DNA of 64,000 nucleotides from Pezizomycotina sp. ARF18 (GCA_002224055.1 AZLU01000100.1:81350-145349); one strand, 5' to 3'. Shown: positions 24,525 through 34,983, counted from the first letter of the stretch. Notes: generated by a model not told the origin, from the letters alone. Program-made: numbers and translations.

Positions 24525-24809
24525 ATGACCTTCTTCGAAACCGTCAAGGCCTCCTTCGAGTCACACTTCCCCGGACTCGGTAACGTCACGGGTCCCTTCC
24601 AGAGCCGGAGGAACAACCCTAACTACTCCGTCGAGCCTATTACCTTCGAGAAGTTCACCTTCGGCGCCGACGACCACAAGCAGGCTGCACCACGCTCGCG
24701 GGCGCGTCCTAACCTGGGCAACGCCATCAGGCAGGAGCTCGACCAGCAGGCTTCAGTCACCCAGAGCAAGAAGAGCGATAAGGTCCACGATATGCTCGAG
24801 GTCCAATAA
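24525..24809 (+). CDS. Small conserved-looking intracellular protein, 94 aa
   Basis: This is a clean intronless ORF with a good fungal start context (CACAAAAATGACC) and its own TATA box. The protein starts 'MTFFETVKASFESHFPGLGN', has 'VEPITFEKFTFGADDHKQ' in the middle and a Lys/Gln-rich helical end. There is no signal peptide, membrane helix or cysteine. The strong promoter and GC-rich third positions suggest high expression. I do not recognise a named family. It is one of the few genes here without a frame break, possibly because it is short. Confidence 0.75.
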   Translation: MTFFETVKASFESHFPGLGNVTGPFQSRRNNPNYSVEPITFEKFTFGADDHKQAAPRSRARPNLGNAIRQELDQQASVTQSKKSDKVHDMLEVQ

Positions 24810-25329
24810 ATCCACCATCCCGTTTATCCCTACATACATACATACGAACAATAAAAGCGGGTTTTCAGGAGTCCTCGGGGACTTCGTTCATTCTTATTAA
24901 TACCTAAAAGGCGTTGGATATAATAATGTTTCTCTTTTTTGTCATGCCATAGAAATTTTCTGGAGATAATCGGTGTTTCTTCCTTCTTGTACAATAGTTT
25001 TTTGCGAAGTTTGCGCTATACTGCAGCATAGTCCAGCTTCCATTCATCATAAATTTCAAATAAATTTACCTACAACAAAAATTTTTCCAAGTGAAGTGAA
25101 GTGAGCTCGCATCCATTCCGGTGTTGCTATTATTCTTCACATTTTCCTATCACTGGCATCAACTCAGAGCAATGAAGCCTAGAAGACTTAAGCTACAATA
25201 TTTTCGGATCGTCCGAAAAAACCGAATGATAACGACGACGTGGATTTTTATAGTTTAACAATAGATTTTAAAGCCTTTTCAGGGTATTAGTATAGTAAAC
25301 CGGCTGCAATTTGATGAGTGTTTTTTTTT

Positions 25330-25617
25330 TCACCAGGGAGCATGCGATCTCAGAGTATAAGATCGATGTTTATAAGCTTGAGATTTATCGAACAATGATG
25401 TACTTAGAGTAATTATCTCGTATTTTCTCTCTTGTGATTGTGAGTCAGTAGCCTCTACGTAAGATCTGAACTCGTCATCAAAGCTTCGGTATGTAATGTG
25501 TACGGACGATAATGAACTTGTTAATGTCGCTTTTGCATTGTCGATCTCAAGTTTTCCTGGAAACTTGAGGGCTGTGTCCATGTCTTTTGCTAGGGACGCG
25601 AGCTCATGAATGTTACC
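25330..25617 (-). pseudogene. Orphan 3' exon, unknown family
   Basis: A TTTTCTAG acceptor at 25618-25619 with upstream branch TTGACTATT opens an exon beginning 'GNIHELASLAKDMDTALKF'. It continues 'NAKATLTSSLSSVHITYRSF', has Ser/Gln/Glu-rich helices and ends at 25330. The expected upstream exon would fall where the first array gene and its promoter now lie on the other strand. The exon may be a remnant separated from its 5' part by the expansion of the array. Confidence 0.35.
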
Positions 25618-25645
25618 CTAGAAAATAGTCAACAGAATGGTTGGT

Positions 25646-25652
25646 TATAAAA
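25646..25652 (+). promoter_or_regulatory. TATA box, array gene 1
   Basis: TATAAAA lies 153 bp upstream of the ATG at 25799. Comparable boxes precede most other array genes. Confidence 0.5.
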
Positions 25653-25798
25653 GTTCATTACGGTGTGGCTTCCTGTGCATCAATCAGCGGCTTCCTTTGT
25701 GAAACTTCAACATCACGAGAAAAGTCATTATATCCATAAAAAATATTTTTATCTGGAAATCTTCGACAAAAAGCAGGCAACTTCAAAAAGCCCAAAAC

Positions 25799-26013
25799 AT
25801 GTGCCAAACTATCAAATACCATTACCAATGCGGCTGCAAGGTTCCCGGACACCTCTGTGGGCATGCAAGGACTATCAACGAAGCAGAGGCAAAATCCCCT
25901 GCATCCTTAAAGAGGATATTGTCCGCATGGACGGTCAATGCCGAGTATGTCAAGGAGCGTATGATACTTGGATTCTAATGGCAAAACCTGAAGAGATCGC
26001 ACAGGATAAATAG
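25799..26013 (+). CDS. Array gene 1: small MC...CxC...CxxC protein
   Basis: The ATG is chosen at 25799 because Met-Cys starts every copy. The protein reads 'MCQTIKYHYQCGCKVPGHLC' and continues for about 40 residues. After a one-base frame break between about 25865 and 25900 it ends with 'DGQCRVCQGAYDTWILM' before the TAG at 26011-26013. It is about 71 residues long with eight Cys (MC, CGC, C, C, CxxC plus one). No signal peptide. The cysteine spacing suggests zinc or other metal binding in the cytoplasm or nucleus; this is inference. An A21 tract follows at 26076. Confidence 0.65.
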
Positions 26014-26301
26014 TGTAAGGGGGCTCAATTAGGAGGAATCGCTAGTTTGAGGTGACGTTATATTGGACATAAATTAAAAAAAAAAAAAAAAAAAAATAGT
26101 GTACATTATTAGGGTAAAGCCTATATCAGATTTTGCCTCTAAAGCGAATCCCGATGCATAGAATCCGCGTAGCAATACAAAATCCAGCGATTCACGTATT
26201 GTTTCTGAGAATTTCAGATGTTATATATCTCTAGTTAAATGAGCGCAAACTCAAGAATGTAATCTCAATTGAACTTCAAAAGATAATCCACCGGACAGAA
26301 G

Positions 26302-26308
26302 TATAAAT
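26302..26308 (+). promoter_or_regulatory. TATA box, array gene 2
   Basis: TATAAAT lies 172 bp upstream of the ATG at 26474. It is followed by a CA/CT-rich leader ending ACCAACCTCAGC-ATG. Confidence 0.5.
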
Positions 26309-26473
26309 TCAACGGCCGCCAGCAGACTCTGCCTTTAGTAATTGCTGTATCGACCAGCTCGTTACTCGCAAGCATACAACGTCCTAATCTTCTAACTCCT
26401 CAAATTACCATTTGCGTCAACCGCGGTCAAAATCACAACCAAAAAAACAGGGGCAGCTCAAACCAACCTCAGC

Positions 26474-26662
26474 ATGTGCCTCAAATCGGACTTAGGTATA
26501 ATTTTGCAGCTGCCTTTACCGGTGCGTCATAGCCGAGTGCTCTTGCGTCGGCTTCGGCGCCAGCGGGTCGATCCGTAACCCTGCAGAGGTGGATGTTAAG
26601 CATATAGAGGTCGGTGTAGCGATTGTTGGCGGTCACATATGCGCCAAGCCTTCTACTCCTAG
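26474..26662 (+). CDS. Array gene 2: MC...CxC...CxxC protein (frame broken)
   Basis: The start is ATGTGC at 26474 ('MCLKSDLG'). In the next frame the CxC block 'CSCLYRCVIAEC' closely resembles 'CDCLYRAYLTQC' of array gene 4. The terminal block 'RCSDCWRSHMRQ' lies in yet another frame before a TAG at 26660-26662. All three blocks occur in the order and spacing of the family, so I treat this as a member despite at least two single-base breaks. It could also be a decayed copy. Confidence 0.5.
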
Positions 26663-27401
26663 GTCTAACCCCCCGAGGATCCCGTACTCATGGGATCCGG
26701 GCTTGGAAGATCTGGATAAACTCGATAGAAGCATTATCAAAAGAAGTATCTACCGCATGTTTTTTTTTAGTTTGTTTTTTTTTTGTCGGTAGCATGTTAC
26801 ATCAAAGGGCACTGGCAATTTAACATATTACGGATTTGCCCTGCTCTTGTCTTATTACATCATTCTCTATTCTTCTATCATTCTCTATTCTTCGGTATTA
26901 TTAACGTTCATTGAACCGTCCAATTACGTATTACCGTCTGTTATGTAGTGATGTACTTGATTTTGTGCGGTTTAGTGCTTTCTTCAACTCATATTATTTG
27001 AAAAATGCAGCCCCTCAAGTTTCACTCTACTAGAAAGATAATGACTAGAATTCATTGATTTCAGGGTCGAGTAAGGATACATCGATATATCAAGATAGAA
27101 CTTTGCAGAGGCTCCTTTGCATTCTTCTGTTGCTTTTGTTCGCCTATTCAATACTTTGAAAGCTAGCTTTTCAAATGAGATTTGTCCCGAAAGCTGTATC
27201 AAAAGATTCGTTCTTTGGAAATAAGATAAAGGCCAAAATCGTTATTTCTTATCGACATAATACGATACTCTTCGTCAGGCTCGTGGAAGTTGCTCTCATT
27301 CTCGCCTTTCTACACAATTCAAGTTTGGTGTCTCGATTTTACAGTGTGCGAGCCCGGGAATAATCAGGACACTTTCCGCAGGATACTTTGTAGAGAGGTA
27401 A

Positions 27402-27409
27402 TATAAATA
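27402..27409 (+). promoter_or_regulatory. TATA box, array gene 3
   Basis: TATAAATA lies 195 bp upstream of the ATG at 27597. The leader between them is CA/AAC-rich, as in expressed fungal genes. Confidence 0.5.
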
Positions 27410-27596
27410 TCACCTTGCACTACTTGTATCCTCTGCTTCCAACAACAACTCTTCAAGCATCATACCGACTAAAGATCAATAACGAAAACTTACGTAGGAG
27501 TTACCAACGGGAAATCACACGAGCAACACTTCCACGATCTCAAAAACGTCCCCTCGCCAACACAGAATCTCCAAAAAGAAGTCTACTACAGTAGCC

Positions 27597-27750
27597 ATGT
27601 GTAATGAGATACACATTTACTTCACAGTTTGCGGCTGTATTTTGAACAATATCCTCCACGGATTGAACAGTGCGATCGCGTTCGCCGAGACGGAGACGGA
27701 CGCCTTTGTGATCCCTTGAAAGTGAAACTTGTCGGTTGATAGTGGCGATA
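27597..27750 (+). CDS. Array gene 3: MC...CGC protein (3' end unclear)
   Basis: 'MCNEIHIYFTVCGCILNN' is in frame from 27597. A charged Cys block 'EQCDRVRRDGDGRLC' resembles the middle of array gene 5 and lies in a shifted frame at about 27666-27710. I cannot place the terminal CxxC block with certainty, so the end given is approximate. An A24 tract follows at 27936-27959. Between it and array gene 4 I see only that gene's promoter region. Confidence 0.45.
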
Positions 27751-28823
27751 CACGGACAAGTGTAAGCGGCTGGAAAGATAACCCACGCCCCACGTCGGTG
27801 TGATCCAGCGGTACGCGTGGATCTAGGGGGCTTGAAATCGAGGAATTAGTTTCTCGGCTGGTACGTTTTCTCTTTCTTTCTTTCTTTTTCCAACTATGGC
27901 GGGTTAGGAGAAGGGATCTGTTGAGATCGTTTAGGAAAAAAAAAAAAAAAAAAAAAAAAGACAAATACTTTAGTTACTCACAAGCAAACTTGATCAGGAT
28001 ATCAGCCTGTGCATCTGCAACAAAAGTTTTTTTCTCAGTTGAGGTTTCTTCGACGTCTCGTGTCATAGCTTTTTGTCCATTCCCGCTACACTGCGATACA
28101 TACAGTCTGCTTTTAAGCTCATTAATTTTATAAATAAGGAAAACTCCTCAAAATCGAACCAATGAATCAAGTGAAGAGCTGTAGCATTCAAAACCGAATT
28201 GTTACTCACGATCTCGTTCGGGCAATTAGTGTACACAATTTAGTTTCGCTTTATAGATAAAATAAATAAATGAATAAATAAGGAATAGAGAATGATAGGG
28301 GCGCTCTGTCCATTGCATGAGGAGACCCGTTATGCGTTATCAGTAGCCAGGCGAGGACCATGCATAGAAATGTTCGTATTTTTTTAGTTAAAGATAATCG
28401 GGATTTCAAGTCGCTTATACATGCCGTAGCTTTCATCTGCGATATACTGCCGCATGCTTAGCCTTTTTGACACTTAATAAGGAAATCGATCCTAAAGAAA
28501 AGACGGTAAACCACCTACGTGACCTCGTGCAATTGTAATATTCTAATTTATTGTTTAATGGCACAAGTCTAGAATAGAGGGAATTAAGTGAAAAGATCTC
28601 GATATCATTTCGAGACGAGAGTTATTTGTAATTGTACTTTCATATCTCTTATCTTCCTGTGGTACCGTTATTCTCAATTCGAGCTCTACACGACGGTCAA
28701 TTATGAAGCAGGTATACCAGATTGCATCCTATGCTGTTATGCAAAGTCATGTCGATATATCTATTGGGGCAGACAAGCTCAGGGATAACCCCTCCCGGAG
28801 AATGGCGGAAACTGGGAAGAGGA

Positions 28824-28830
28824 TATAAAA
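28824..28830 (+). promoter_or_regulatory. TATA box, array gene 4
   Basis: TATAAAA lies 188 bp upstream of the ATG at 29012. A GGAGCTACAA motif lies about 95 bp upstream of the ATG and recurs before array genes 5, 6 and 7. Confidence 0.5.
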
Positions 28831-29011
28831 TAGACTGGTGTGGAGGTCTCGGTGACAATAGATATATCGAGTAACTTCAACCACGAAGTCGTACTAACTC
28901 ACAGCTAAAAGCACCTTGGAGCTACAAAGTCATTAGATCAGCAATTAACGACATTCAGCACATGTGTTGAACACCCCCCACCCCCCCTATTTTTCAAGAA
29001 TAGCTTCGACC

Positions 29012-29274
29012 ATGTGCGTCAGGAAAGAAATCTACGGAAGCTGCGACTGCCTTTACCGAGCCTACTTGACCCAGTGCGAACAATCCACCTCTACCGCTAC
29101 CGAGTTAACTTGTATTCCTAAAATCTGTGCACGCGATCGTATAAAAAGGAAATTACTCGCATGGATCTCCCCTGCGCCGATTGCCAAGATGGACACGATA
29201 AAAGGGCTCATAAGAGGAAAATTCCCGGCGTGGGATATCTAGGGTCCGGACCACCCCAGGTTGGGAGAAATTGA
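29012..29274 (+). CDS. Array gene 4: MC...CDC...CxxC protein
   Basis: The ATG at 29012 gives 'MCVRKEIYGSCDCLYRAYL' and 'TQCEQSTSTATELTC'. The terminal block 'LPCADCQDGHDKRAHKR' lies one base out of frame at about 29160-29215, and its frame closes at TGA 29272-29274. The unshifted frame would stop at 29242. Predicted size is about 87 residues with 8 Cys, no signal peptide. The CDCLYR stretch is the closest link to array gene 2, suggesting that these two are sister copies. Confidence 0.6.
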
Positions 29275-29893
29275 AATCGGTAAATTCATTTTGGGGATAC
29301 TGTTTGAAACGTCAAACCTTCACTGGACTCGGATACGAGTTCTGTAGTTACAGGCTCGTTAATTCAGGATATTATTATACCTAGTTTTTGAGTTCAGTAC
29401 CAGTTTATTGGTAATTGGGATTATTGCTGTCTATATTTTCTGTTGCATCATACTAAACATTAAAAAAAAGAGTTAAAATCTTTTTGAAAGCAAATATATA
29501 CAAATGCAAAGATATAAAGGAGTAATGCGAATATCTATATAGGGCGGACAACGTATAAATTCAGACAATGATATCTGAGACCAGGTTATGAATTGCGTTA
29601 TCCTTCGGCGTCTCTTTTAGCAGTAAACTGAAAAAAGCCCTCCAAAACTGTAACTCAACGAAGAAATTTCCTTAATTTTCTGTGAGCTTGTAAAATATAT
29701 TATTTAAAGTAAAGGATTCATAGCGCTGTTATTGCATTTTTGATGGCCCGCGTGAAGAGTTGTCTCGGATGGATGACTGGCTTTCCATTGAGTAATTTTC
29801 ATTGTTAGCTCTTCCGTAAGGTTGGGTAAATATTTTATTCAGGCATAGTATAAGGTTAAGGGTACGTCCCGAAAGAATCTTGATGAGCGATGG

Positions 29894-29900
29894 TATAAAT
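29894..29900 (+). promoter_or_regulatory. TATA box, array gene 5
   Basis: TATAAAT followed by TCAAC lies 172 bp upstream of the ATG at 30066. The same TATAAATTCAAC word occurs before array gene 2 (26302), pointing to a duplicated promoter. Confidence 0.55.
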
Positions 29901-30065
29901 TCAACTACAACTGGTGATAGACCCTGCGCTAATCATCGTATTGACAAGAAAACAGAGGATTCCATCTAGGAGCTGCAATACCAAAAATTATCAAAAGGAC
30001 GCTACTATACACGCACGAATATTTCCAAGACATCGAAAAAAGAAAATCTCTAGAATACCTTCAAG

Positions 30066-30297
30066 ATGTGCTTCAGAATCTTAACCCTCGATCTGGTCTG
30101 CAAATGCCTTATAAACGTCAGGTAGAAATGTGCCGTCGCGCCGACCCAAGCGGTAACCCAGAACATTGTGAACTTTTCCAAGTCTGGGTTATCGACAGCT
30201 ATTAATATATTGCTCGGTACCAGACCGATGCGACGCTTGTCAACGAGAGCATGATGCCAGGACTGCCGAACGAACGGCTGAAGGAACGTCTGAGTAG
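30066..30297 (+). CDS. Array gene 5: MC...CKC...CxxC protein (frame broken)
   Basis: The start ATGTGC at 30066 gives 'MCFRILTLDLVCKC'. The middle 'YKRQVEMCRRADPSGNPEHC' follows one frame over. The last block 'DRCDACQREHDARTAER' follows in a third frame and closes at TAG 30295-30297. The final block is a near match to array gene 7 ('GRCESCQQTYDARLAE'). None of these pieces is long enough alone to be noticed as a gene; order and spacing identify it. A T21 tract follows at 30376. Confidence 0.5.
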
Positions 30298-30840
30298 TTG
30301 GTGGGAGAGACTTTGGTTGCCGACGGGCTTGATACTTGCACCGCTTTCCAATACCAGCAGTATCTGACTTCTCTCTTTTTTTTTTTTTTTTTTTTTCAGA
30401 AGCAGGAATGGGGTTACGGTTTTTTTTTATTATTATTCGTAGAACTTTGCAAGAGCATAATTAATTTTTAGTGTACCTACGTTTTTATTTCGCGTTGTAG
30501 AGGTAAAAAGAAGAGGAAAATAAAAGAAAAATAAAAAAGCGAGAATAGAACAATTGGAACGCTACTACTAGTATCCATTCGGTGAGACTTCCCAATCGAA
30601 GCTTCTCGAAGGGCGGAACCTAGTCAACAGTGGCAGCCTCAAGCATTCCGATGCTCTGCGGCGGTCCTGTCTGGCAAAGCAGAGCTCGGATATATCATCC
30701 ACCGGGGACGGACTGCACTCTAACCATCAATAGACCAAGAACACGGCCAAACTACCTCTGAGCTACAACCCGACAGTTCCAAATCAAATCGCCACCTACA
30801 GAAAAGATAAACAGCACTTCAGAGCACCATCAACTTGAAG

Positions 30841-31074
30841 ATGTGCACTATTTCGGAACAGCGCTGGAGAATTTGCGACTGTCTTCTCAAATTCAGTTTG
30901 GTGCTTTGCATTCGCTCCAACGACCCGAAGGGTTGTCATGAAAAACGCGCTGGAATTACCTATTCTGGGGAGCTATGCCGCGAACATCAGCAATTATACG
31001 ACGACATACTCGCTGAGATGAGTTCATCATCTGAGTCTCCTATAACACCGAAATCGCCTCAGAAAGAGCTATAA
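30841..31074 (+). CDS. Array gene 6: MC...CDC...CxxH protein, 77 aa, unbroken
   Basis: This is one of three copies open from ATGTGC to stop. It reads 'MCTISEQRWRICDCLLKF', 'LCIRSNDPKGC' and 'ELCREHQQLYDDILAEM', then a Ser/Pro tail. The terminal CxxC is replaced by CxxH, which would still allow zinc ligation. A GAGCTACAA motif lies 79 bp upstream. No signal peptide. Its leader (CATCAACTTGAAG-ATG) looks like a functional fungal 5' UTR. Confidence 0.65.
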   Translation: MCTISEQRWRICDCLLKFSLVLCIRSNDPKGCHEKRAGITYSGELCREHQQLYDDILAEMSSSSESPITPKSPQKEL

Positions 31075-31795
31075 ACCGTGGACAGCGCAAGCTATTCAGC
31101 ATTGAGGATCCTGGAAGACTACTATTAGTTTACTATAGATTATTACTATGTAAATTACCTATTTATTGGCACGTTGGACCATCAGTAGTGTTTACAGTGG
31201 CAAATGCTAGACCCCCCAAAAAATAAAATAAAATAAACGCCTAAATAAAAATCAATGAAAAAAAATCGAAACTTAGAAATTCAACTGATCATGTCAAGGC
31301 TGAGCATGCCAACTTGCGAATCCAGGCTCTACATACTATGTAGAAGTTTTTTTTTTTTTTTTTTCCTTCAAAATTGGGTTTCAAACATGCCATGGGATTT
31401 TAGATTCACTCGTCTCGCCAATCTAATACCGCTAGCATAATAGTACGTGTAGTCGAGGGATATCTGTGAAATAATGACGTTCAGGAGTACGTAGTGCAAT
31501 TCCTGAGTTCATAAGGATAGGTTGATGTCTGAAGACGACTGGATGGAATTTAATTGATATCACTTGTCACTCTTTCAAGCTAGACCGAAAAACTGCATCG
31601 GATTTTGTATGGGAATGAGCAATGGGGCGTGAAATAATTATAACAATGAGGTAACGAATCTTTTTCGGAGTAATTCTCCAAGTCCAGCCGTTTCTGCAAC
31701 TTCAAGATGATACTTGCAGTGCCTGCCCCTGGCAGTGAGCTTAATGATATATACATCCTAAAGAACTTGAAGCCTTGTTGAAAAATGCAAGGCGG

Positions 31796-31803
31796 TATAA
31801 ATA
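31796..31803 (+). promoter_or_regulatory. TATA box, array gene 7
   Basis: TATAAATA lies 138 bp upstream of the ATG at 31934. GGAGCTAC lies about 73 bp upstream of the ATG. Confidence 0.5.
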
Positions 31804-31933
31804 TTTTACCTTGGACCGGTGGCACTGCTCTCGCCATACCCATCAAAGTCACTACTTACCTGGGAGCTACTGTACAATCATCTACGAAACAGCCATCACT
31901 ATATCATAAACAACACTTTAGAACAGCCGCAAG

Positions 31934-32128
31934 ATGTGCATTTCATCAAAAACCTACTGGGAAACTTGCCTCTGCCTTTGTTATCACAACTTCGTAAAAT
32001 GTATTCGCGTGAACCAAATTGGTTCGCAGGGCTGTGATATGGTAAAAAAGGGGATCTTTTTCACCAAGGGTCGATGCGAATCGTGCCAGCAAACGTATGA
32101 TGCGAGGCTAGCTGAATTACTTTCATAG
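31934..32128 (+). CDS. Array gene 7: MC...CLC...CxxC protein, 64 aa, unbroken
   Basis: This is the shortest intact copy and the best reference for the family. It reads 'MCISSKTYWETCLCLCYHNF', 'KCIRVNQIGSQGC', 'KKGIFFTKGRCESCQQTYD' and ends 'ARLAELLS'. It has eight cysteines in 64 residues, basic, with no signal peptide or membrane helix. The layout of N-terminal Met-Cys, a CxC pair and a C-terminal CxxC-Q knuckle suggests a small metal-binding fold. The acceptor or partner is unknown. Confidence 0.7.
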   Translation: MCISSKTYWETCLCLCYHNFVKCIRVNQIGSQGCDMVKKGIFFTKGRCESCQQTYDARLAELLS

Positions 32129-32765
32129 CAGCAATCCTAAGAGAAATCAGCGGTCTATTTAGCTCAGAGAGATTTTCTACTCTCAAGAAGATTTAGGCCT
32201 ATCTTAATATTTTAGAATAGGATTTTAGAAAATATCACTCTGTTTTAATCAAATAATAATAAACTATTTATTCAAGTTGTTCACATTTTAGTTTGACTAT
32301 AGCTATGAGCCTGGGGAGGGACATGTTAAGGACGTATGTCGGTCTGTATTCTATTTGAGAGCCAAGAGCAGAACCGAGCCATAAACATTAAATTCTCTCT
32401 ATTTTATGATTCTTTTCTTCGTATTCAGTATTGTTATGAATATTCATGGCGAATAACAACGAATTTTGCTTCAAGTCTCATAATACTTTTGTGACAACAC
32501 TGAGGCAAAATTTATATGGATAAGCTTCGGTAAACCAACGTGCTTGATGTGTAATGACTAACGGCTGGTAAATTCAACCTTCCACCTGAAGCTCATGGTG
32601 CCCGATGCAAGCTGGTGCTTGAGCGTCATGATAAATACCAATTCTCCGGCTTTTCCATAATCCGCCGGACTCTAGTTAATCAATATTAGCCACAGAACTA
32701 TTACTCTAATCAAGGCGACATTTCCTGCATCATCATTCTAAATTCTAGGATTTTCTGATCTAAAA

Positions 32766-32772
32766 TATAAAG
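32766..32772 (+). promoter_or_regulatory. TATA box, array gene 8
   Basis: TATAAAG lies 65 bp upstream of the ATG at 32831. Confidence 0.45.
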
Positions 32773-32830
32773 CCCATATACCATTAGCGACCACGAGACA
32801 CGTTATAGAGAAGCTCCGAATTCTGGAACA

Positions 32831-33788
32831 ATGTGCCTCAACGTGTTTTACTGGTACAGCATATGTCATTGTAAGGTCGACGCCAAGGTCCTCAGAACCT
32901 GCGCGCGCCGTCTGGAACCCATCAAAGGACACAGGTCTTACTGCAAAGAACCTAGAGATCTAACTTTCGAATTTAAAGAGGAGATGTGCTCCAAGTGCAA
33001 ACGTTTACCAGGGACAAACGCAAAGAGATAGAGCTGAAGTACAAGAGCGGCTAGACCGACGGAAAAAGGACAAGCAGAGACTCGACAAGGAGTGGGAGCG
33101 GCAACCGTGGATCAAGGAGGCGGAGAAGAAGTTGAAGGAGCAGGAGCGCCTGGGCAAGAATTACCGCGGGAGTGATCGAACTGGTGGAGTGAGGGATGGA
33201 GATGAACAGAATTTCGACGATGTGGAAGTTGTTGACTGGACGACCTGGATTCGGATGAGAAGAACGCCTACATCACCCGGACGTGGAACGACCTCAAGAA
33301 CCGCGCTTATGGTAGCCGCTCCAGTAGCCACCCTAGACGCGCCACGACGATCGTCCTGATACTCGCTCTAACAGTCGTCCGGACACTCGCTCTAGCAGTC
33401 GTCCGGACACTCGCTCTCGTAACCGTCCTCCTACTCGCTCCGGCAGCCGGCCACGTGTGCACTTTGAGGACGAGCTTGATAACGCCCGCTCCGCCAAGGA
33501 GTTTAGCAGTAGCTCTGACGATGATCTGCTTGATATTCGCCCCAGCAGTCGCCACGGGCAAGAGCCCGATCTGATAATCGCGAGGAAGTTGAATACCGTA
33601 CTAGTAGTCACCACCATCATCGCCACCGTCACCGCCATCGCCATCGTTCGCGTTCTCGTTCGCGTGAACGGGAGGGCGATAGCGGCTCGCAGACCAACCT
33701 TACTGAGTTCCGCCCAATTAGCTCCCCTACTTTCCGACCCGGCACCCGCCCTAGTAGTCACGATAAATCTCGCAGCCATCGGTACTAA
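32831..33788 (+). CDS. Array gene 8: MC...CHC...CxxC protein with long coiled-coil, RS-repeat and His/Arg-rich tail
   Basis: The N-terminus is a standard array member: 'MCLNVFYWYSICHCKV', 'LRTCARR', 'SYCKEP', 'EEMCSKC'. After a one-base break at about 33000 the frame continues without stop through a Glu/Lys/Arg-rich helical stretch ('RDRAEVQERLDRRKKDKQRL'). After another break near 33240 come 'ITRTWNDLKNRAYGSRS' and a tandem RPDTRS(N/S)S array (33352-33450), then 'VHFEDELDNARSAKEF'. A last part alternates His/Arg ('SHHHHRHRHRHRHRSRSRS') and ends 'PSSHDKSRSHRY' at TAA 33786-33788. The RS/RH-rich tail resembles nuclear-speckle-type low-complexity proteins; that is inference. Confidence 0.55.
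33352..33450 (+). repeat. 24-bp coding tandem repeat (RPDTRSxS)
   Basis: About four units of CGTCC(T/G)GA(T/C)ACTCGCTCT.. encode repeated Arg-Pro-Asp-Thr-Arg-Ser octapeptides, with the last unit diverged to RPPTRSGS. Units differ mainly at single positions. The frame is kept within the array, so length change here would alter repeat number without disrupting the tail. Confidence 0.7.
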
Positions 33789-34645
33789 GCATCATGCCTC
33801 TGAGAGAGACTGCTGTGACAACTCGGACTTTGTGATATAGTTTTTATTTCGAAGTGGTAGTACCTGCCATAGAAGAATAAATCGCAAAAGCAGGCTTTCA
33901 GGACAGATTTGAAGACGCTTCCGCTTGTTTAATAATATTATTAGCTATTTGACACAAACCACTGATTAGTATATAAACACTCAATAGCGAAAGCCGAATG
34001 TGTAAGGTAACATCAATGTATAGCAGCGTAGACTTGATCAGTAAGTAAAATGCACTTACTGCCACATTGGAAGAAAAAAGAAATTGCATTTGTACTCGTT
34101 TCATTCGTATATCTCTAGCTCAAGACCAAATATGATATCTTGCGCCGAGTTTATCTATACAGTTAGTTATTTCCCATGTGATCGCCGTTTACTCTTCTTG
34201 ATATTAGGCGCTATAAGTGTCACAGAAGCACAGAGCCATTTTGATTCTCTTTTTAGTAATATAACGATTATCCGGCACGGAGACGCAATGGCCGATGTAA
34301 CAAATTATAGTCCGGTTTTCTCCGTTTCAAAATCGCCTGGGCTGAATTCCATGCCTGCACTACCTTGCCGGGCTATATTCTATAGTTGCACAACTTCAAT
34401 AACCCGGGGTATCGATACTTAAAACATGTGTAGACGCTTAGTCCGTACAAGCCCGAAAAGGGCCTAAATGCAGGGTATGGTACACACTTGAGGCAGGTGC
34501 TGATATTTCAGCTCCTTACGGATAGTAATTTACTTGTCCTCTCGTATCCTCGGATGATTATAAGATAACAGTCGGTTCCCAGTCACGATCCAATTGAAGG
34601 TTGTGTACAAATATACCACAGAACTACGGTCTTCATTCTACATAC
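33789..34645. other. Spacer between array genes 8 and 9
   Basis: No gene supported. An open 112-codon stretch (34084-34422) lacks the family signature and any signal peptide. One ATGTGT at 34426 opens only 13 codons without CxC, so it is not counted as a member. Confidence 0.4.
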
Positions 34646-34653
34646 TATAAAAA
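34646..34653 (+). promoter_or_regulatory. TATA box, array gene 9
   Basis: TATAAAAA lies 95 bp upstream of the ATG at 34741. Confidence 0.45.
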
Positions 34654-34740
34654 TTACCGAAATCTAATCACTGGCCCAACAATTCATTAACACTTATAAC
34701 CAGAAAATAAAGTCCAAAATCTCAGATTATCCGATAGAGG

Positions 34741-34983
34741 ATGTGTTTTCGATACACATACGTTTACTCGTGCGGCGAAAGGCAGCCTGGAAAGACCCAA
34801 AAATGCGACGAGGAGAAACTTGCAGTGTGGGGACGCGAGCATTGTGAAAAGGTCCGACAGTTAACGCAGGATGTACCAAGGCGTTGTGGATATTGCTTCC
34901 CTTACTGCTACAACATCGAGATACTCATGAAGAAAAAGAGGGACGCCGAAGTCGGTGAAGAGCTAGGGGGAAGTCCAGCCTGA
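34741..34983 (+). CDS. Array gene 9: divergent MC...CG...CxxC protein, 80 aa, unbroken
   Basis: Open from ATGTGT to TGA: 'MCFRYTYVYSCGERQPG', 'KCDEEKLAVWGREHC', 'VPRRCGYCFPYCYN', then an acidic/Gly tail. The CxC is reduced to Cys-Gly, and two extra cysteines follow the CxxC. This version resembles dispersed fungal predicted proteins that begin MC(F/Y).(D/x)..Y.CG and are annotated hypothetical. It may link the array to a broader undescribed family. Confidence 0.65.
   Translation: MCFRYTYVYSCGERQPGKTQKCDEEKLAVWGREHCEKVRQLTQDVPRRCGYCFPYCYNIEILMKKKRDAEVGEELGGSPA

Noticed and set aside
30700-30800. tRNA-like 'GAGCTACAACCC' stretch
   Set aside because: No cloverleaf, A box or B box can be completed. 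The word is part of the leader motif shared by array genes.
34426-34467. Additional ATGTGT start as an eleventh array gene
   Set aside because: It opens only 13 codons and has no CxC or CxxC block in any frame nearby.
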